A stretch of 64,000 nt of DNA from Oppiella nova. Taxonomy: Eukaryota > Arthropoda > Arachnida > Sarcoptiformes > Oppiidae. The stretch's first letter is position 1; the number at the start of each line of letters is the position of its first letter. The stretch lies in NCBI GenBank assembly GCA_905397405.1, contig CAJPVJ010000002.1:124001-188000 (forward strand), written 5' to 3'. Below are positions 6,709-16,430 of the stretch, piece by piece. A model generated the notes under the pieces. It saw nothing but the letters and a program-made list of their open reading frames with translations, had not been told where the DNA came from and did no database searches. Made by a program: the position numbers and the translations under genes.

Positions 6709-8718
6709 TTAACGTCCTGTGTGTATTTTTTCAGTTTGTTGAATAAGTTGTGGCCCTGAGAAGGTACCTGTAAAGCGCAATTCACGGATTTCTTGTGCAT
6801 TGCTATTTAAAAACAGCATGGTTGGCGGACCTAAAATTTCACGTTGTTTTAAAATGATGTCTTGTGAGGCGTTGTATTCGGTTAAGTCTAATTGGATAAG
6901 CGTGAAGTTTTTCAATGCCTCTTGTACATCGGTACGTGGGAATACCTCTTTTTCAATCGGTTGACACGCCACACACCAGTCCGCATAGACATCAATAATG
7001 ATTGGTTTGCCTTGCTGTTTGGCATTGACCAAAGCCTGTTCTAATTGTTCAGCTGTGGTCACTTTGTTCCAAACTAAATGTTCTGTTTGGCTATGTTGAA
7101 TTTGATAAGCAGAATAACTTTGTTGAATATTCCAAAAACCAGCCACTAAACTGGTAATAGCGATAATGGCAAGAATAACTTTATTGACTGTTTTTTCACT
7201 GTCGCGTAGAGCAATAAAGAGATAGATTGCCAATGCGATACACAGCAAGGCAAAAATTGCAGCATACACAGTCGAAGGTAGCATAGGGCGAATAAAGTAC
7301 AATGCAACCATCAGCATAATAAAGCCAAAACTGACTTTAATCCGATCCATCCATTTACCTGGTTTTGGTAATAATTTAGAACCAAATACACTGGCGATAA
7401 ATAAAGGTAAACCGATACCTAGACCGAGAATAAATAAGTACAAGCCACCTAATACAGCACTTTGAGTTTGTGAAACAAATAGTAATGCGCCAGCAAGTGG
7501 GGCACTCATACAAGGGCCAACAATAAGTGCTGATAATGCACCCATAACCACAGCACCGAGCACTGTCCCAGCTTTTTGATTATTTTGCAGATGACTCAAT
7601 TTATTGGTGATGAATTGCGGTAAGTTTAATTGATATAAACCAAATAAATTTAAAGCTAACACAACAAATAAAACTGCAAACAATGAAACGATCCAAGGGC
7701 TTTGGAACCAACGTTGAAAGCTATAACCAATTTCAGCAACCACAATCCCCATAATGGCGTAAACCACCGCCATACTCACCACAAAGCACAAGGCAATCAC
7801 AACAGCTTTATAACCTTTCGCGCGCTGAATGATGATGCCAGAGAGAATTGGAATAAGTGGCAGCGAGCAAGGTAAAAACGCCAGTAAAATACCTAAACCG
7901 AAAAACACCAATAAATTTAGAAACAGAGAATCTTTAGACAATAGTTTAAAGAATGATTGATCATCATTCCATTGTAATGACGATGTATTGTCTTTAGTGT
8001 CCGTATTGCTATTTAAATCAGCAGAATTTTCCGTATCTGTAATTGCATTGCTGCTTGCAGCAGAAGCGTTGAGATCAATTGGATTTGCAGTGTTGTCTGC
8101 TTCATTGGCAGTTTTTTGTCCAAGCTGAGTGGTTTGATCATCCAATGCTTTGTTTGGAACTGGTTTTTCAACAGTTGAATTGACTTTAGTTTCAGTGCTT
8201 TCTTTGAGTTTTTTATCTTGAGTTGGAACATTATCAGACTGGTTGAGTAATGAGCTATTTGAATTATTATTGAATAGGTGCTTAGACGATGTATTGCTTT
8301 GTGGTAATAAGCCATCTGCATCAGTTGCAATAGTTTTTCTTTGTAATGGATAACATAAACCATCCGCAGAACAACCCTGATACATCACTAAATATTGTGA
8401 ATTTGGTTTGACCTGAATCTGTGTAGTCACATTTTCATAATGAACTTCTGTTTTCCCAAAGGTTGGATCATCTTTGATATGACCTTTTGGGAGGCTTAAA
8501 GGTACAGCTTTATTGTTGACTGTTACTTTAAATTGATCATGATAAAGGTAATAGTGAGGTGCAACTGTCCATTTCAATTGTGCTTTATTTTCTGAAATTG
8601 ATTCAGCAGAGAATTGAAAAGCTTGATCTGGGGGGAGAAACTCAGGATTTGCGTGGCTGATGGTACTTAGACTCAACAAAGTAAAACCACATACACTGAG
8701 CAAGGTTCGCAACTTCAT
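6709..8718 (-). CDS. dsbD: Thiol:disulfide interchange protein DsbD
   Basis: 669 residues from the ATG at 8718 (GGA five bases upstream; a good signal peptide follows; an ATG at 8739 is the alternative). Order: signal peptide, immunoglobulin-like alpha domain with Cys pair around MYQGCSADGLCYPLQR, a Ser/Asn/Thr-rich linker of about 110 residues, eight membrane segments with the paired cysteines in FLPCSLPLIP and VGPCMSAPLAG, and a C-terminal thioredoxin domain with DWCVACQPIE. DsbD carries electrons from cytoplasmic thioredoxin to DsbC/DsbG and other periplasmic partners. The linker is longer than in E. coli. It is the first gene of the dsbD-tlpA-dsbG cluster. Confidence 0.93.
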   Translation of the reverse strand: MKLRTLLSVCGFTLLSLSTISHANPEFLPPDQAFQFSAESISENKAQLKWTVAPHYYLYHDQFKVTVNNKAVPLSLPKGHIKDDPTFGKTEVHYENVTTQIQVKPNSQYLVMYQGCSADGLCYPLQRKTIATDADGLLPQSNTSSKHLFNNNSNSSLLNQSDNVPTQDKKLKESTETKVNSTVEKPVPNKALDDQTTQLGQKTANEADNTANPIDLNASAASSNAITDTENSADLNSNTDTKDNTSSLQWNDDQSFFKLLSKDSLFLNLLVFFGLGILLAFLPCSLPLIPILSGIIIQRAKGYKAVVIALCFVVSMAVVYAIMGIVVAEIGYSFQRWFQSPWIVSLFAVLFVVLALNLFGLYQLNLPQFITNKLSHLQNNQKAGTVLGAVVMGALSALIVGPCMSAPLAGALLFVSQTQSAVLGGLYLFILGLGIGLPLFIASVFGSKLLPKPGKWMDRIKVSFGFIMLMVALYFIRPMLPSTVYAAIFALLCIALAIYLFIALRDSEKTVNKVILAIIAITSLVAGFWNIQQSYSAYQIQHSQTEHLVWNKVTTAEQLEQALVNAKQQGKPIIIDVYADWCVACQPIEKEVFPRTDVQEALKNFTLIQLDLTEYNASQDIILKQREILGPPTMLFLNSNAQEIRELRFTGTFSGPQLIQQTEKIHTGR

Positions 8719-8807
8719 AATTCCATATCTTTGTTTCATTTACAGCCATTATCCATAATTTCAGATAAAGAAGGCATTATTCTAAGTTTTTCTTTGTAAA
8801 AATACCG

Positions 8808-9239
8808 TTAAAAGCATTTAACCCCATTTTGCTTAAGTTTTTGAAAAATTTGTCCATCATCAGGATAGAGTCTGTCGAATTGGGTCATTTTCTTGGTTTT
8901 TTTGCTGGTGTAATTGACATTGTAAAGCACAGCACCTTGATAAACGATTTCATAAGTTCCTGTTTCTTTCTGATTGATTATTTCTTTATAGAAATCGTGA
9001 AATTCACTTGGTCTACCTTGTGCTGTATCAACAGCATCATAGTGGGTAAACTTTAACGAGATTTTTTTCATATAAGGATAATATTGAACTGTTTTAACTT
9101 TTGGAAATTCTTCCTCAGAAATAAGCAGAAGATTATTGTTTTGACTTTCCTTAAAGCAAAAATATGGGGTAGTTTGCTTTGCATAAACAGGCAAAGGGAG
9201 AAGACACATTACCGTTATAAATAGCCTAAGCGATTTCAT
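8808..9239 (-). CDS. Exported protein of unknown function
   Basis: 143 residues with a Sec signal peptide (MKSLRLFITVMCLLPLPVYA) and a basic mature part with two cysteines, one near each end (YFCFKE and the terminal VKCF), which could form a disulfide. The start is preceded by GAGGAAAATAT. I do not recognise a domain. It lies 69 bp before dsbD on the same strand, so it could be cotranscribed, but the gap is wide. Confidence 0.7.
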   Translation of the reverse strand: MKSLRLFITVMCLLPLPVYAKQTTPYFCFKESQNNNLLLISEEEFPKVKTVQYYPYMKKISLKFTHYDAVDTAQGRPSEFHDFYKEIINQKETGTYEIVYQGAVLYNVNYTSKKTKKMTQFDRLYPDDGQIFQKLKQNGVKCF

Positions 9240-9266
9240 ATATTTTCCTCAAAGTTTTTCTTGTTA

Positions 9267-9509
9267 TTATTCATAGATTTTTCCAGCCATTAAAATATCT
9301 GCAAAAATTTTCCATGGGATGTGCTCTGGTTGTGGCTGCTGAGTATTTGCATAAAAACCCTCCATATCTACCACCCAATTGTGCATTGCTGTTATAAAAC
9401 TTTGCAAATCTTTATTTTCCCATTGTTGAATATTTTCAAGATGATCTTGTTTGAGATTATCTAAAAATGTTAAAAAATCTTGTTTGGTTTTTATTGCATT
9501 AATTTTCAT
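9267..9509 (-). CDS. DUF7660-family small protein
   Basis: The frame is open from 9674, but the conserved part starts at the ATG at 9509, giving 80 residues. It matches the DUF7660 pattern as I remember it: an opening like KTKQDFLTFLDNLKQD, a QWENKDLQSFITAMHNWV core, then DMEGFYAN and an ending like WKIFADILMAGKIYE. The family is cytoplasmic, of unknown function, and often near polymorphic toxin or immunity loci. ATGs at 9515 and 9518 are alternative starts. It ends 27 bp before the downstream exported-protein start. Confidence 0.7.
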   Translation of the reverse strand: MKINAIKTKQDFLTFLDNLKQDHLENIQQWENKDLQSFITAMHNWVVDMEGFYANTQQPQPEHIPWKIFADILMAGKIYE

Positions 9510-9714
9510 AAGCATCATTTCTAATTTACAGGATAAATTGTTGTATAAATATAGGCCATCTCGCACGTTTTTTGCATTCCAACAATTGAAATTAATTTCA
9601 ACTAGACCCATATAGAAATTAGTCAACAGTACAGAACAGACACTTTGTGAAATTTGATTGATGATCAAGCTCACGATAACAAGTCGAAGCTCAACAATAG
9701 GATTAGGACATCAT

Positions 9715-12324
9715 ATGAATATCGCGGCAAACCCAGTAGTTGAAGCAGATCAAACTATATATTTAAAAGATTATCAAAAACCTTCATATGTTGTAGATTC
9801 AATCAATCTCGATATTCAAGTTTATGATGACCATACCAATGTAAACAGCAAATTAGTCATGAAACGCCAAGCAGCAGGAGATATGGTATTGCTTGGACGC
9901 GATCTTGAGCTTAAATCAATTTCTATTAATGGTAAGCAGCTTACTGAAAGTGAGTATAAGCTTGATTCTGAGCAACTGGTAATTGCCAATGCGCCAGATG
10001 AAGCCATCGTTGAAACATCTGTGGTCATTCATCCTGAAACCAATACACAACTCGAAGGATTATATCTTGCGGGGAGTGATTTATTTGTCACTCAAAATGA
10101 GCCAGAAGGTTTCCGTAAAATTACGTTCTATCCTGACCGTCCAGATGTCTTATCTGTGTTTACCACTCGTGTAGAAGCCGATAACAAATATCCTGTACTT
10201 TTGGCAAATGGTAACTTGATTGAAGCGGGTAAAACTGGTGATGAGCGCCATTATACCATTTGGGAAGATCCAACCAAAAAGCCAGCTTATTTATTTGCCT
10301 GTGTGATTGGTGATTTAGCGGTTTTAAAAGACCGTTATACCACTTCAGAAGGTCGTGATGTGGCATTAGAAATCTATGCAGAAGAAAAAGATATCCCAAA
10401 ATGTCATATTGCGATGGAAGCATTAAAGCATTCCATGCGTTGGGATGAAGAACATTATGGACGTGCATACGATCTGGACAATTATATGATTGTGGCAACC
10501 AGTCAGTTCAATATGGGCGCAATGGAAAATAAAGGTTTAAATATTTTTAATACGTCATGTGTGCTTGCTGATGAAGAATATACTACTGATGCCGCAATCA
10601 TGCGTGTACAGTCTGTGATTGCACATGAATATTTCCATAACTGGACAGGTAACCGTATTACTTGCCGTGATTGGTTCCAATTGTGTTTAAAAGAAGGTTT
10701 AACGGTTTTCCGTGATCAGTCTTTTTCAGAAGATTTACAATCAGCAGCAGTACAACGTATCGACGATGTTGCAGTGCTTAAAGCGCATCAATTCCCAGAA
10801 GATGCAGGCCCATTATCGCACCCGCCACGCCCAGATCATTTTGTGGAAATCAATAACTTCTATACTGCGACAGTGTATGAGAAAGGTGCGGAAATTAACC
10901 GCATGATGTCAACTTTATTGGGTAAGGAAAAATTCCGTAAGGGTACCGATGAATATTTTCAACGTCATGATGGTCAAGCGGTCACTGTTGAAGATTGGGT
11001 TGCTGCCTTAACTGCGGGTTCAGGTGTCGATTTATCTGCATTTTTAATCTGGTATAACCAACCAGGAACGCCAAAGCTTGAAGCTAAAGGTGAATATGAT
11101 GCGAGTACTCAAACTTATCGTCTAAGCTTTAAACAAAGTTTAAAATCCCATCCTAAATATCCAAACTTAAAAGCTGTACCTATTCCTGTGGCTTTAGCAT
11201 TGTTTAATGCAGAAACAGGTGAGCAGTACACCCTGCATTCTGAGGCTTTATTTGAAAATGGGGTAAAAGATGGGGTGTATTTGTTTGATCAAACAGAAGC
11301 AAGCATTGAATTTACAGGTGTGACCGAAAAGCCTGTAGCATCTTTATTACGTAATTTCTCAGCACCGGTAAATCTTGAATTTAACTATTCAGATGAAGAA
11401 CTTGCATTCTTATTGCAATATGAAACCAATGGTTTTAACCAGTGGCAAGCAACACAGACTTTGCTTGAGCGTATTTTGCTTAATGGTCATGATGCTCAAA
11501 TTTATGTAGATGCAATTAAACAGACCTTACCAAATGTAATTGAAAAAGATCCGCTATTGGCGTCACGCTTATTTGATGTACCAAGTGAAGGTTATTTGGG
11601 TAGTCGCATTGATCAAGATTATAATCCTTTGATTGTAAATGAAGCACGTGAAGCCTTGTTGAATCAATTGGCTAAAGTCTTGGGTGACTTTGTTAAAGAA
11701 ACATATGTATCACTTGATCCAGATTCACAAAATGAATTTTCACAAGCAATGGGTGTTCGTGCTCTAAAAAATATCATGTTAAGTTTTATGGCGCGTCAAG
11801 GGGATACCGCAGTATTTGATTTGGCTTATGCACAGTATGAAAATTCTGTGAATATGTCTGAGCGACTTGGGGCACTTAAAGTATTGGTATGGAATGATGC
11901 TCCACAAGCAAAAGCAGCCTTAGCGGACTTCTATAAGCGCTTTAAGGATGAAGCATTGTCATTAGATCAATGGTTTATGATTCAAGCAGCGCATCCGAAA
12001 GCAACGGCTGAAACGATTCAGTATTTAACTTCACATGCTGATTATGATTTAGGTACACCTAACCGTATTCGTTCAGTGAGTGGTGGTTTAAATGCCAATC
12101 CTGTCAATGCATGGAGTTTTGGTGTTCAGCATTTTGTAGATTTGGCGAAGTATTTGGATGAGAAGAATCCAATTGTTGGCTCTCGTTTACTTCAAGTGCT
12201 TACACGCTGGTATACATTAGCTGAACCACAACGAAGTGAAGTAAAAGCCGCACTTGAAGGATTAAAATCTCAAGTGAAATCAAAAAATGTCAGTGAAACC
12301 TTAAATAGTATGTTAAGTGTTTAA
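9715..12324 (+). CDS. pepN: Aminopeptidase N (M1 family)
   Basis: 869 residues from the ATG at 9715 (AGGA seven bases upstream); the frame is open further up without signals. It has the M1 hallmarks: the substrate motif QFNMGAMENKGLN and the zinc motif HEYFHNWTGNR with a glutamate 18 residues on (LKEGLTVFRDQSF). Bacterial PepN is a cytoplasmic, broad-specificity aminopeptidase that finishes ATP-dependent protein turnover. The length nearly equals that of E. coli PepN (870), so all four domains are present. It is transcribed alone and divergently from the DUF7660 gene. Confidence 0.96.
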   Translation: MNIAANPVVEADQTIYLKDYQKPSYVVDSINLDIQVYDDHTNVNSKLVMKRQAAGDMVLLGRDLELKSISINGKQLTESEYKLDSEQLVIANAPDEAIVETSVVIHPETNTQLEGLYLAGSDLFVTQNEPEGFRKITFYPDRPDVLSVFTTRVEADNKYPVLLANGNLIEAGKTGDERHYTIWEDPTKKPAYLFACVIGDLAVLKDRYTTSEGRDVALEIYAEEKDIPKCHIAMEALKHSMRWDEEHYGRAYDLDNYMIVATSQFNMGAMENKGLNIFNTSCVLADEEYTTDAAIMRVQSVIAHEYFHNWTGNRITCRDWFQLCLKEGLTVFRDQSFSEDLQSAAVQRIDDVAVLKAHQFPEDAGPLSHPPRPDHFVEINNFYTATVYEKGAEINRMMSTLLGKEKFRKGTDEYFQRHDGQAVTVEDWVAALTAGSGVDLSAFLIWYNQPGTPKLEAKGEYDASTQTYRLSFKQSLKSHPKYPNLKAVPIPVALALFNAETGEQYTLHSEALFENGVKDGVYLFDQTEASIEFTGVTEKPVASLLRNFSAPVNLEFNYSDEELAFLLQYETNGFNQWQATQTLLERILLNGHDAQIYVDAIKQTLPNVIEKDPLLASRLFDVPSEGYLGSRIDQDYNPLIVNEAREALLNQLAKVLGDFVKETYVSLDPDSQNEFSQAMGVRALKNIMLSFMARQGDTAVFDLAYAQYENSVNMSERLGALKVLVWNDAPQAKAALADFYKRFKDEALSLDQWFMIQAAHPKATAETIQYLTSHADYDLGTPNRIRSVSGGLNANPVNAWSFGVQHFVDLAKYLDEKNPIVGSRLLQVLTRWYTLAEPQRSEVKAALEGLKSQVKSKNVSETLNSMLSV

Positions 12325-12359
12325 TTACTAATAATTTTTTATTTAATTATATTTGTAAT

Positions 12360-12391
12360 GCTATTTCTCTTATTTTTATAGGAGAAATAGC
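12360..12391 (+). other. Hairpin just upstream of a possible 38-codon ORF
   Basis: GCTATTTCTC pairs with GAGAAATAGC across a 12-base AT-rich loop. The right arm contains the AGGAG in front of the ATG at 12392, so the hairpin could mask that ribosome site. No T run follows, so it is a poor intrinsic terminator for pepN, though that remains possible. Confidence 0.4.
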
Positions 12392-12508
12392 ATGTTTATA
12401 AAGTTGTTGAACCTATTAATATGTATCTTACAAACTATTGATAAAAAAGTTAATCAATTAGTGTGTAGTCCGAGTTTGAAATCGTTTTGTAAAAATAAGG
12501 GTTTTTAA
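12392..12508 (+). CDS. Possible small protein (38 aa)
   Basis: ATG with AGGAG seven bases upstream opens a 38-codon frame (MFIKLLNLLICILQTIDKKV, then NQLVCSPSLKSFCKNKGF). The first half is hydrophobic and the second half basic with two cysteines. Its 3' half overlaps the end of the convergent membrane-protein gene by 59 bp, and that overlap argues against it. The ribosome site is good, but sits in the hairpin described above. No family is recognised. Confidence 0.3.
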   Translation: MFIKLLNLLICILQTIDKKVNQLVCSPSLKSFCKNKGF

Positions 12509-13397
12509 AAATTATTAATCCTTGTTTTGTGAAGCTAATGTCTATCTTCTTGTTTGAATCTATTAATATCAAGCATTTATTTGTTCCACATGTCATAAAT
12601 TTAACATTTAAAAATTTCGGAGTGGTTAATTTTTTTGATTTAAATAAATAATCAATACTTTCATCTTTTATTGAAATACTATTAGTATCTGAGTAAATGA
12701 ATTGATTTATAGCATCTGAAGTTCCTTTCTTTTCAATACCTGCTAAATAAAATACAGTTACTAAAATTAATAAATAAAAAACAACTAGATAAGCATAATA
12801 ATAAATAATTTCTTTAAAGCCTTTGTCTATGTTTTGTGTATCAATAGAGTCATTCCAGTTAATTTCATTTTTAGAAGTATTATGGGTTTTTTTAAACAAT
12901 AGTTTTAATGGATATGTAATTAATGCAAAAAACAAACCTAATAATAAGATGAAAGTTATAGCTACTATTTCAATATAATGACAAGGAACTGGGAATTTTT
13001 GATAAAGAAAATTTGAAACAATGGATATGATGTAATAAATTTTTCTTAAAATAAATAAAAAAGGTTTTATTGTTGTATGAAATAGTATATTAAATATTAA
13101 TACAAATAAAAAAGTAGCAATATAAAGCCCGCCTTTTATAAAAGACTTACTAATATTTTTGTTTGTCAATGTATTTGCTAAAGATATTAAAAGTAAAAGG
13201 AAAAAGCTAAACACTAATCCCTTTACACCTTGCAATCCACCAATGATTAAGTAGTTTTGAAAATCATAGCCCAATGAATGATGGGAATAGCCAAAATATC
13301 CAACATAATTTTTAATATAAAAAAAACCACATGCATATAAAAATATAGATAAGGCTGTAAAAAGTAGAGCTAAATCTACGCTAAAATTTGTTTTCAA
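12450..13397 (-). CDS. Multi-pass membrane protein of unknown function
   Basis: 315 residues, very AT-rich. About five membrane segments are visible: 8-30 (LALLFTALSIFLYACGFFYI), 60-75, 90-108, 143-165 and 200-220, then a ~95-residue extracytoplasmic or cytoplasmic tail with a CGTNKC motif. No catalytic motif is recognised. Base composition is lower in GC than its neighbours pepN and xseAB, suggesting acquisition. It lies 44 bp downstream of xseB on the same strand and could be read through from it. Confidence 0.7.
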   Translation of the reverse strand: MKTNFSVDLALLFTALSIFLYACGFFYIKNYVGYFGYSHHSLGYDFQNYLIIGGLQGVKGLVFSFFLLLLISLANTLTNKNISKSFIKGGLYIATFLFVLIFNILFHTTIKPFLFILRKIYYIISIVSNFLYQKFPVPCHYIEIVAITFILLLGLFFALITYPLKLLFKKTHNTSKNEINWNDSIDTQNIDKGFKEIIYYYAYLVVFYLLILVTVFYLAGIEKKGTSDAINQFIYSDTNSISIKDESIDYLFKSKKLTTPKFLNVKFMTCGTNKCLILIDSNKKIDISFTKQGLIIFKNPYFYKTISNSDYTLID

Positions 13398-13440
13398 TGT
13401 AATTTCTCTTTTTTGTTTAATATTCTATCTGATTTGTAAT

Positions 13441-13635
13441 TTATTCTTTAAAAGTCTCATTTAGAGCCTGTTGCACAGCATCTACACGTGACTTACAGGC
13501 TTTATATGCAGACATGGACTCTTCCACAATCTTCATCAAATTATCAATATCAGGTTCTTCTTGAGATTCTAATAGTTCAGCATTTTTCTTTAGAACGTCA
13601 TAACCTTCTTTAAATGTTAAATCTTGTTTAGCCAT
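13441..13635 (-). CDS. xseB: Exodeoxyribonuclease VII small subunit
   Basis: 64 residues with the XseB pattern: TFKEGYDVLKKNAELLES, then a second helix ending SMSAYKACKSRVDAVQQALN. Several small subunits bind the large subunit as helical hairpins to form exonuclease VII, which degrades single-stranded DNA to oligonucleotides. It overlaps the end of xseA by 8 bp, so the two are translationally coupled. Confidence 0.92.
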   Translation of the reverse strand: MAKQDLTFKEGYDVLKKNAELLESQEEPDIDNLMKIVEESMSAYKACKSRVDAVQQALNETFKE

Positions 13636-14890
13636 TGCTTAATACCTGTGTCACATTTGCGTTAATCGTACCATCCAATAACTCTACTTGGATGTGATCA
13701 GTTGAAATTTGTTGAATAGAACGAATGGCTTTACCATCACTACGGACAATAGCATAACCTTTGGCCATCACATGACGTGGATTTTGCAAAAGCGTTTCAC
13801 GCATGAGTGATTCAACTTGATTGGATGCCAATTTAATCAGTTGCTGTGCCAAATACTGAACAGTACCTTTCATCAAATCTAAGCTTTTATTTGCCTCATT
13901 GATCTGCCCTTGAGAAAGCGTTTTAATGACTTTGATGTACTGATCATTCTGGCTTTGATAAGCAGTGATTTGATGCTGAGATAACAATTTAATCTTATGT
14001 AGAGAATCTAGCACATCTTGGGTACGCTCTACGATTAGATTTCGAATACCTCCAATCACTTTACTCGGTGTATCAAAAGAACGGTTCGCCACTTCATCTA
14101 AAATGGTTCTATCTTTTTCATGACCTATACCTACCCAGATCGGAACAGAGCGTTTGCAAAGTAGCGCAGCGAGATTGTAGTCATTGAGATAGGCCAGATC
14201 ATTGACTGCACCTCCACCACGAATAATCACAATAAGATCTGGTGGTGTATTGAGGTCTTTCGCCCATTGTCGTAATGCATTTGCTAAAGCCTCAGAAATA
14301 CTTGTCGCTGCAGTGTTCCCCTGAAACGTTGCCGTATGATAGACAAAATGACAAACCCCAGCTTGATCGAGAGCATCTGCATCTTTCTTAAAGTCACCCA
14401 AGCCAGCCGCATTTTCAGGAGCGATGACGAGCACATTTTGAATATCAAATGGGGTAGGCAGTAATTTATTTTTATTGAGTAAACCTTCGCTGGTCAGTCT
14501 TTCTAAAATTTGTTGATAACGCCGTGCAAGATCACCTAGGGTATAACTTGAATCTATTGCTTCAATATTGACTGAAAAACCGTATTGGGGACTAAATACA
14601 GCTTTCACTTTAATCAGTACATTGAGATCACGAGAGAGTTCAACGCCACTTTCACGTTCAAACGTTAACACCATTTTGGCAGCAGAGAATTTCCAGATTG
14701 TTGCCTTACAACTGGCAATGACTTTATCTGAATCTTCCTCCTTTTCTGCAAGTTCTAAGTAGTAGTGGCCGCCTTTGATACTCAGATTTCTAATCTCAGC
14801 TTTCACCCATATTGCTTCATCAAAAGTTACACGTATAACTTCTTGAACAGTTGCAAGGTATTCGCTTAAGGAAAGTTGTAAGTCTGACAT
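13628..14890 (-). CDS. xseA: Exodeoxyribonuclease VII large subunit
   Basis: 420 residues. An N-terminal OB fold (about 1-100, with AEIRNLSIKGGHYYLELAEK) is followed by the catalytic domain: VIIRGGGAVNDLAYLND, VPIWVGIGHEKDRTILDEVA and RSFDTPSKV are the conserved blocks. A coiled-coil stalk for the small subunits runs from about 290 to 370. It trims single-stranded DNA in repair and recombination. It forms an operon with xseB. It is somewhat shorter than the E. coli protein (456), mostly in the coiled coil. Confidence 0.95.
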   Translation of the reverse strand: MSDLQLSLSEYLATVQEVIRVTFDEAIWVKAEIRNLSIKGGHYYLELAEKEEDSDKVIASCKATIWKFSAAKMVLTFERESGVELSRDLNVLIKVKAVFSPQYGFSVNIEAIDSSYTLGDLARRYQQILERLTSEGLLNKNKLLPTPFDIQNVLVIAPENAAGLGDFKKDADALDQAGVCHFVYHTATFQGNTAATSISEALANALRQWAKDLNTPPDLIVIIRGGGAVNDLAYLNDYNLAALLCKRSVPIWVGIGHEKDRTILDEVANRSFDTPSKVIGGIRNLIVERTQDVLDSLHKIKLLSQHQITAYQSQNDQYIKVIKTLSQGQINEANKSLDLMKGTVQYLAQQLIKLASNQVESLMRETLLQNPRHVMAKGYAIVRSDGKAIRSIQQISTDHIQVELLDGTINANVTQVLSNG

Positions 14891-14999
14891 ACAAAGGTAA
14901 TTACGGTAAATTTATCTAAAATAGTATATAACATGGTGGCTTAATGCGGTGAAGATATATCGATCTTATGTAAAGTGAAATAGCATCTTTTTTGTTACG

Positions 15000-15023
15000 A
15001 TGAAGCAAATGATTTTGCTTCAT
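15000..15023 (-). terminator. Probable terminator after doxX
   Basis: Ten-base stem ATGAAGCAAA/TTTGCTTCAT. On the minus strand a T-rich stretch follows after a few bases (CGTAACAAAAAAG is not a clean U tract), so it is a moderate candidate. Confidence 0.4.
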
Positions 15024-15070
15024 ACAGTTTGACAATGTGTATCCCGACTTCCCCAAAAAGTGGATATTTT

Positions 15071-15628
15071 CTAAAAGTATTTTTTGAAAAAAAGTTTATC
15101 TAGAGTGAAAGAGTCCGGCTTGTTTGTAAAAATAAAAAGTAAAATGAAAATATAAAGCAAATCATGGATATAGAAAAACCAGCTTATCCAAGTGATCAAA
15201 TTAAGATCCGGTGGGATTGTATAAATACCAACGGTTACGAGTGCAACAAAGCAAATAAAGATCAATATAAGGCTGGTTAACTGAGTAAATAATCCTATGG
15301 TTAGCAATAGCCCGAATACAAATTCAAATAAAGAAACAATGATAGCTGTCACTTCTGGAAAAGGTATACCTGCCGAAACAATCGTTTCCAACATGATTTG
15401 TTGATTTTTCTCTACAAATAATTTGTTATAACCCGTTGTAAAGAAAAATAAACCGATCGAAATTCTGGCTAATATTAAGGCGAAGTGACTAAATTTTGGC
15501 GAATTAAATGGATTTTTAAAGAGAAAACCAAGCATGTGTCTATGATTCTGAAAATTAGAAAATATCTTAATAATCTGAGCAGACTTTTTAAATGTAAGCA
15601 TTGTTGGTGAGTGTATATAATTTGTCAT
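15071..15628 (-). CDS. DoxX-family membrane protein
   Basis: 185 residues with four membrane segments starting near residue 45 (FALILARISIGLFFFTTGYN) and typical DoxX signatures: an ARISIG...GYNKL helix, then AGIPFPEVTAIIVSLFEFVF and a third helix with GLFTQLTSL. DoxX proteins are small quinone- or redox-related inner-membrane proteins with no single function. The first ~40 residues are not conserved in type; ATGs at codons 10 and 32 could be the true start. It is transcribed alone. Confidence 0.8.
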   Translation of the reverse strand: MTNYIHSPTMLTFKKSAQIIKIFSNFQNHRHMLGFLFKNPFNSPKFSHFALILARISIGLFFFTTGYNKLFVEKNQQIMLETIVSAGIPFPEVTAIIVSLFEFVFGLLLTIGLFTQLTSLILIFICFVALVTVGIYTIPPDLNLITWISWFFYIHDLLYIFILLFIFTNKPDSFTLDKLFFKKYF

Positions 15629-15744
15629 TTATACAAATTTAAAATGTTGCTAAGGTTGTTCGAAATGTTACGTAAGTTTCACAAAATACACATCAAGAAG
15701 TTCATACTTTGATATGGTGTATTTTAAGCAAAACTGAGCGAACT

Positions 15745-15870
15745 ATGAAAATATTTTCAATTTTAAGTTTAGCTATGCTGATCGGCTTAACAGCGTGTCA
15801 AAAAAGAGATTCAGATACACAAAAGCAAGATCAAACAACAACGCCACATTCAGTCGATAAGGACAGTTAA
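15745..15870 (+). CDS. Small lipoprotein (41 aa)
   Basis: A short gene giving MKIFSILSLAMLIGLTACQK plus a polar tail of 21 residues. LTAC is a clear lipobox, so the mature lipoprotein would be only about 24 residues, all charged or polar. An inverted repeat and a strong terminator follow. Upstream, TTTTAAGCAAAACTGAGCG gives only a weak ribosome site (GAG). Such tiny entericidin-like lipoproteins are typical of Acinetobacter; the function is unknown. Confidence 0.65.
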   Translation: MKIFSILSLAMLIGLTACQKRDSDTQKQDQTTTPHSVDKDS

Positions 15871-15933
15871 CCCAACGCCCACTGATACAGTGGGCTGATT
15901 GATATAATGGATTGGCGAAATCGTGTTTATGCT

Positions 15934-15957
15934 AAGACGCTTAAAGCGTCTTTTTTA
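15934..15957 (+). terminator. Rho-independent terminator
   Basis: Stem AAGACGC/GCGTCTT with loop TTAAA and a TTTTTT tail. A second small dyad (CCCACTGATACAGTGGG) lies just before it at 15878-15894. From here to 16430 I see no gene or clear signal. Confidence 0.8.
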
Positions 15958-16430
15958 TTGTAAAGATAAAGTCTTGTTTGAGATTAGACAAATATTTTAT
16001 AGATAGATCTTTGATTCTTTAGGCTCTATTTCACAATTAAAAGATATCGAAAAGTGGGGGAGTTATTAATTTTAAAGCAAAGTTTTATTTGGATTTTTTA
16101 TATCTAATTCAAGTAATTTTTAGGCTTCCTCTATAACAAATCATACTGTAGGCATAAGCTAAGATAGCGTAGTAATTTTCTTTAATGATATAAAGCCGTC
16201 TCGTTCTAATCTGCAATGACAGCACTTATCTAGGCTTAATACATCCTATTCATTGATCAAAGAATAAAACTAAATATTTAAATTAAAACAAAATTCAAGC
16301 TTAAAATGTATAAGGTTCTAAGTGATTGTTATAATTTATGTAGACAACAAGTAGTTATTCGCAATAAGTGGTTGGATTGCTCTAAAGCGCTATGTTAGAA
16401 CTTAACTTCCATATTTATTCGAGATTAAAC

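Noticed and set aside
8013-8363. Minus-strand ORF inside dsbD
   Set aside because: Other-frame shadow of the Ser/Asn/Thr-rich linker.
15957-16430. Search for a gene or RNA in this 470-bp gap
   Set aside because: Only AT-rich DNA with no start context, hairpin with U tract or open frame worth reporting.
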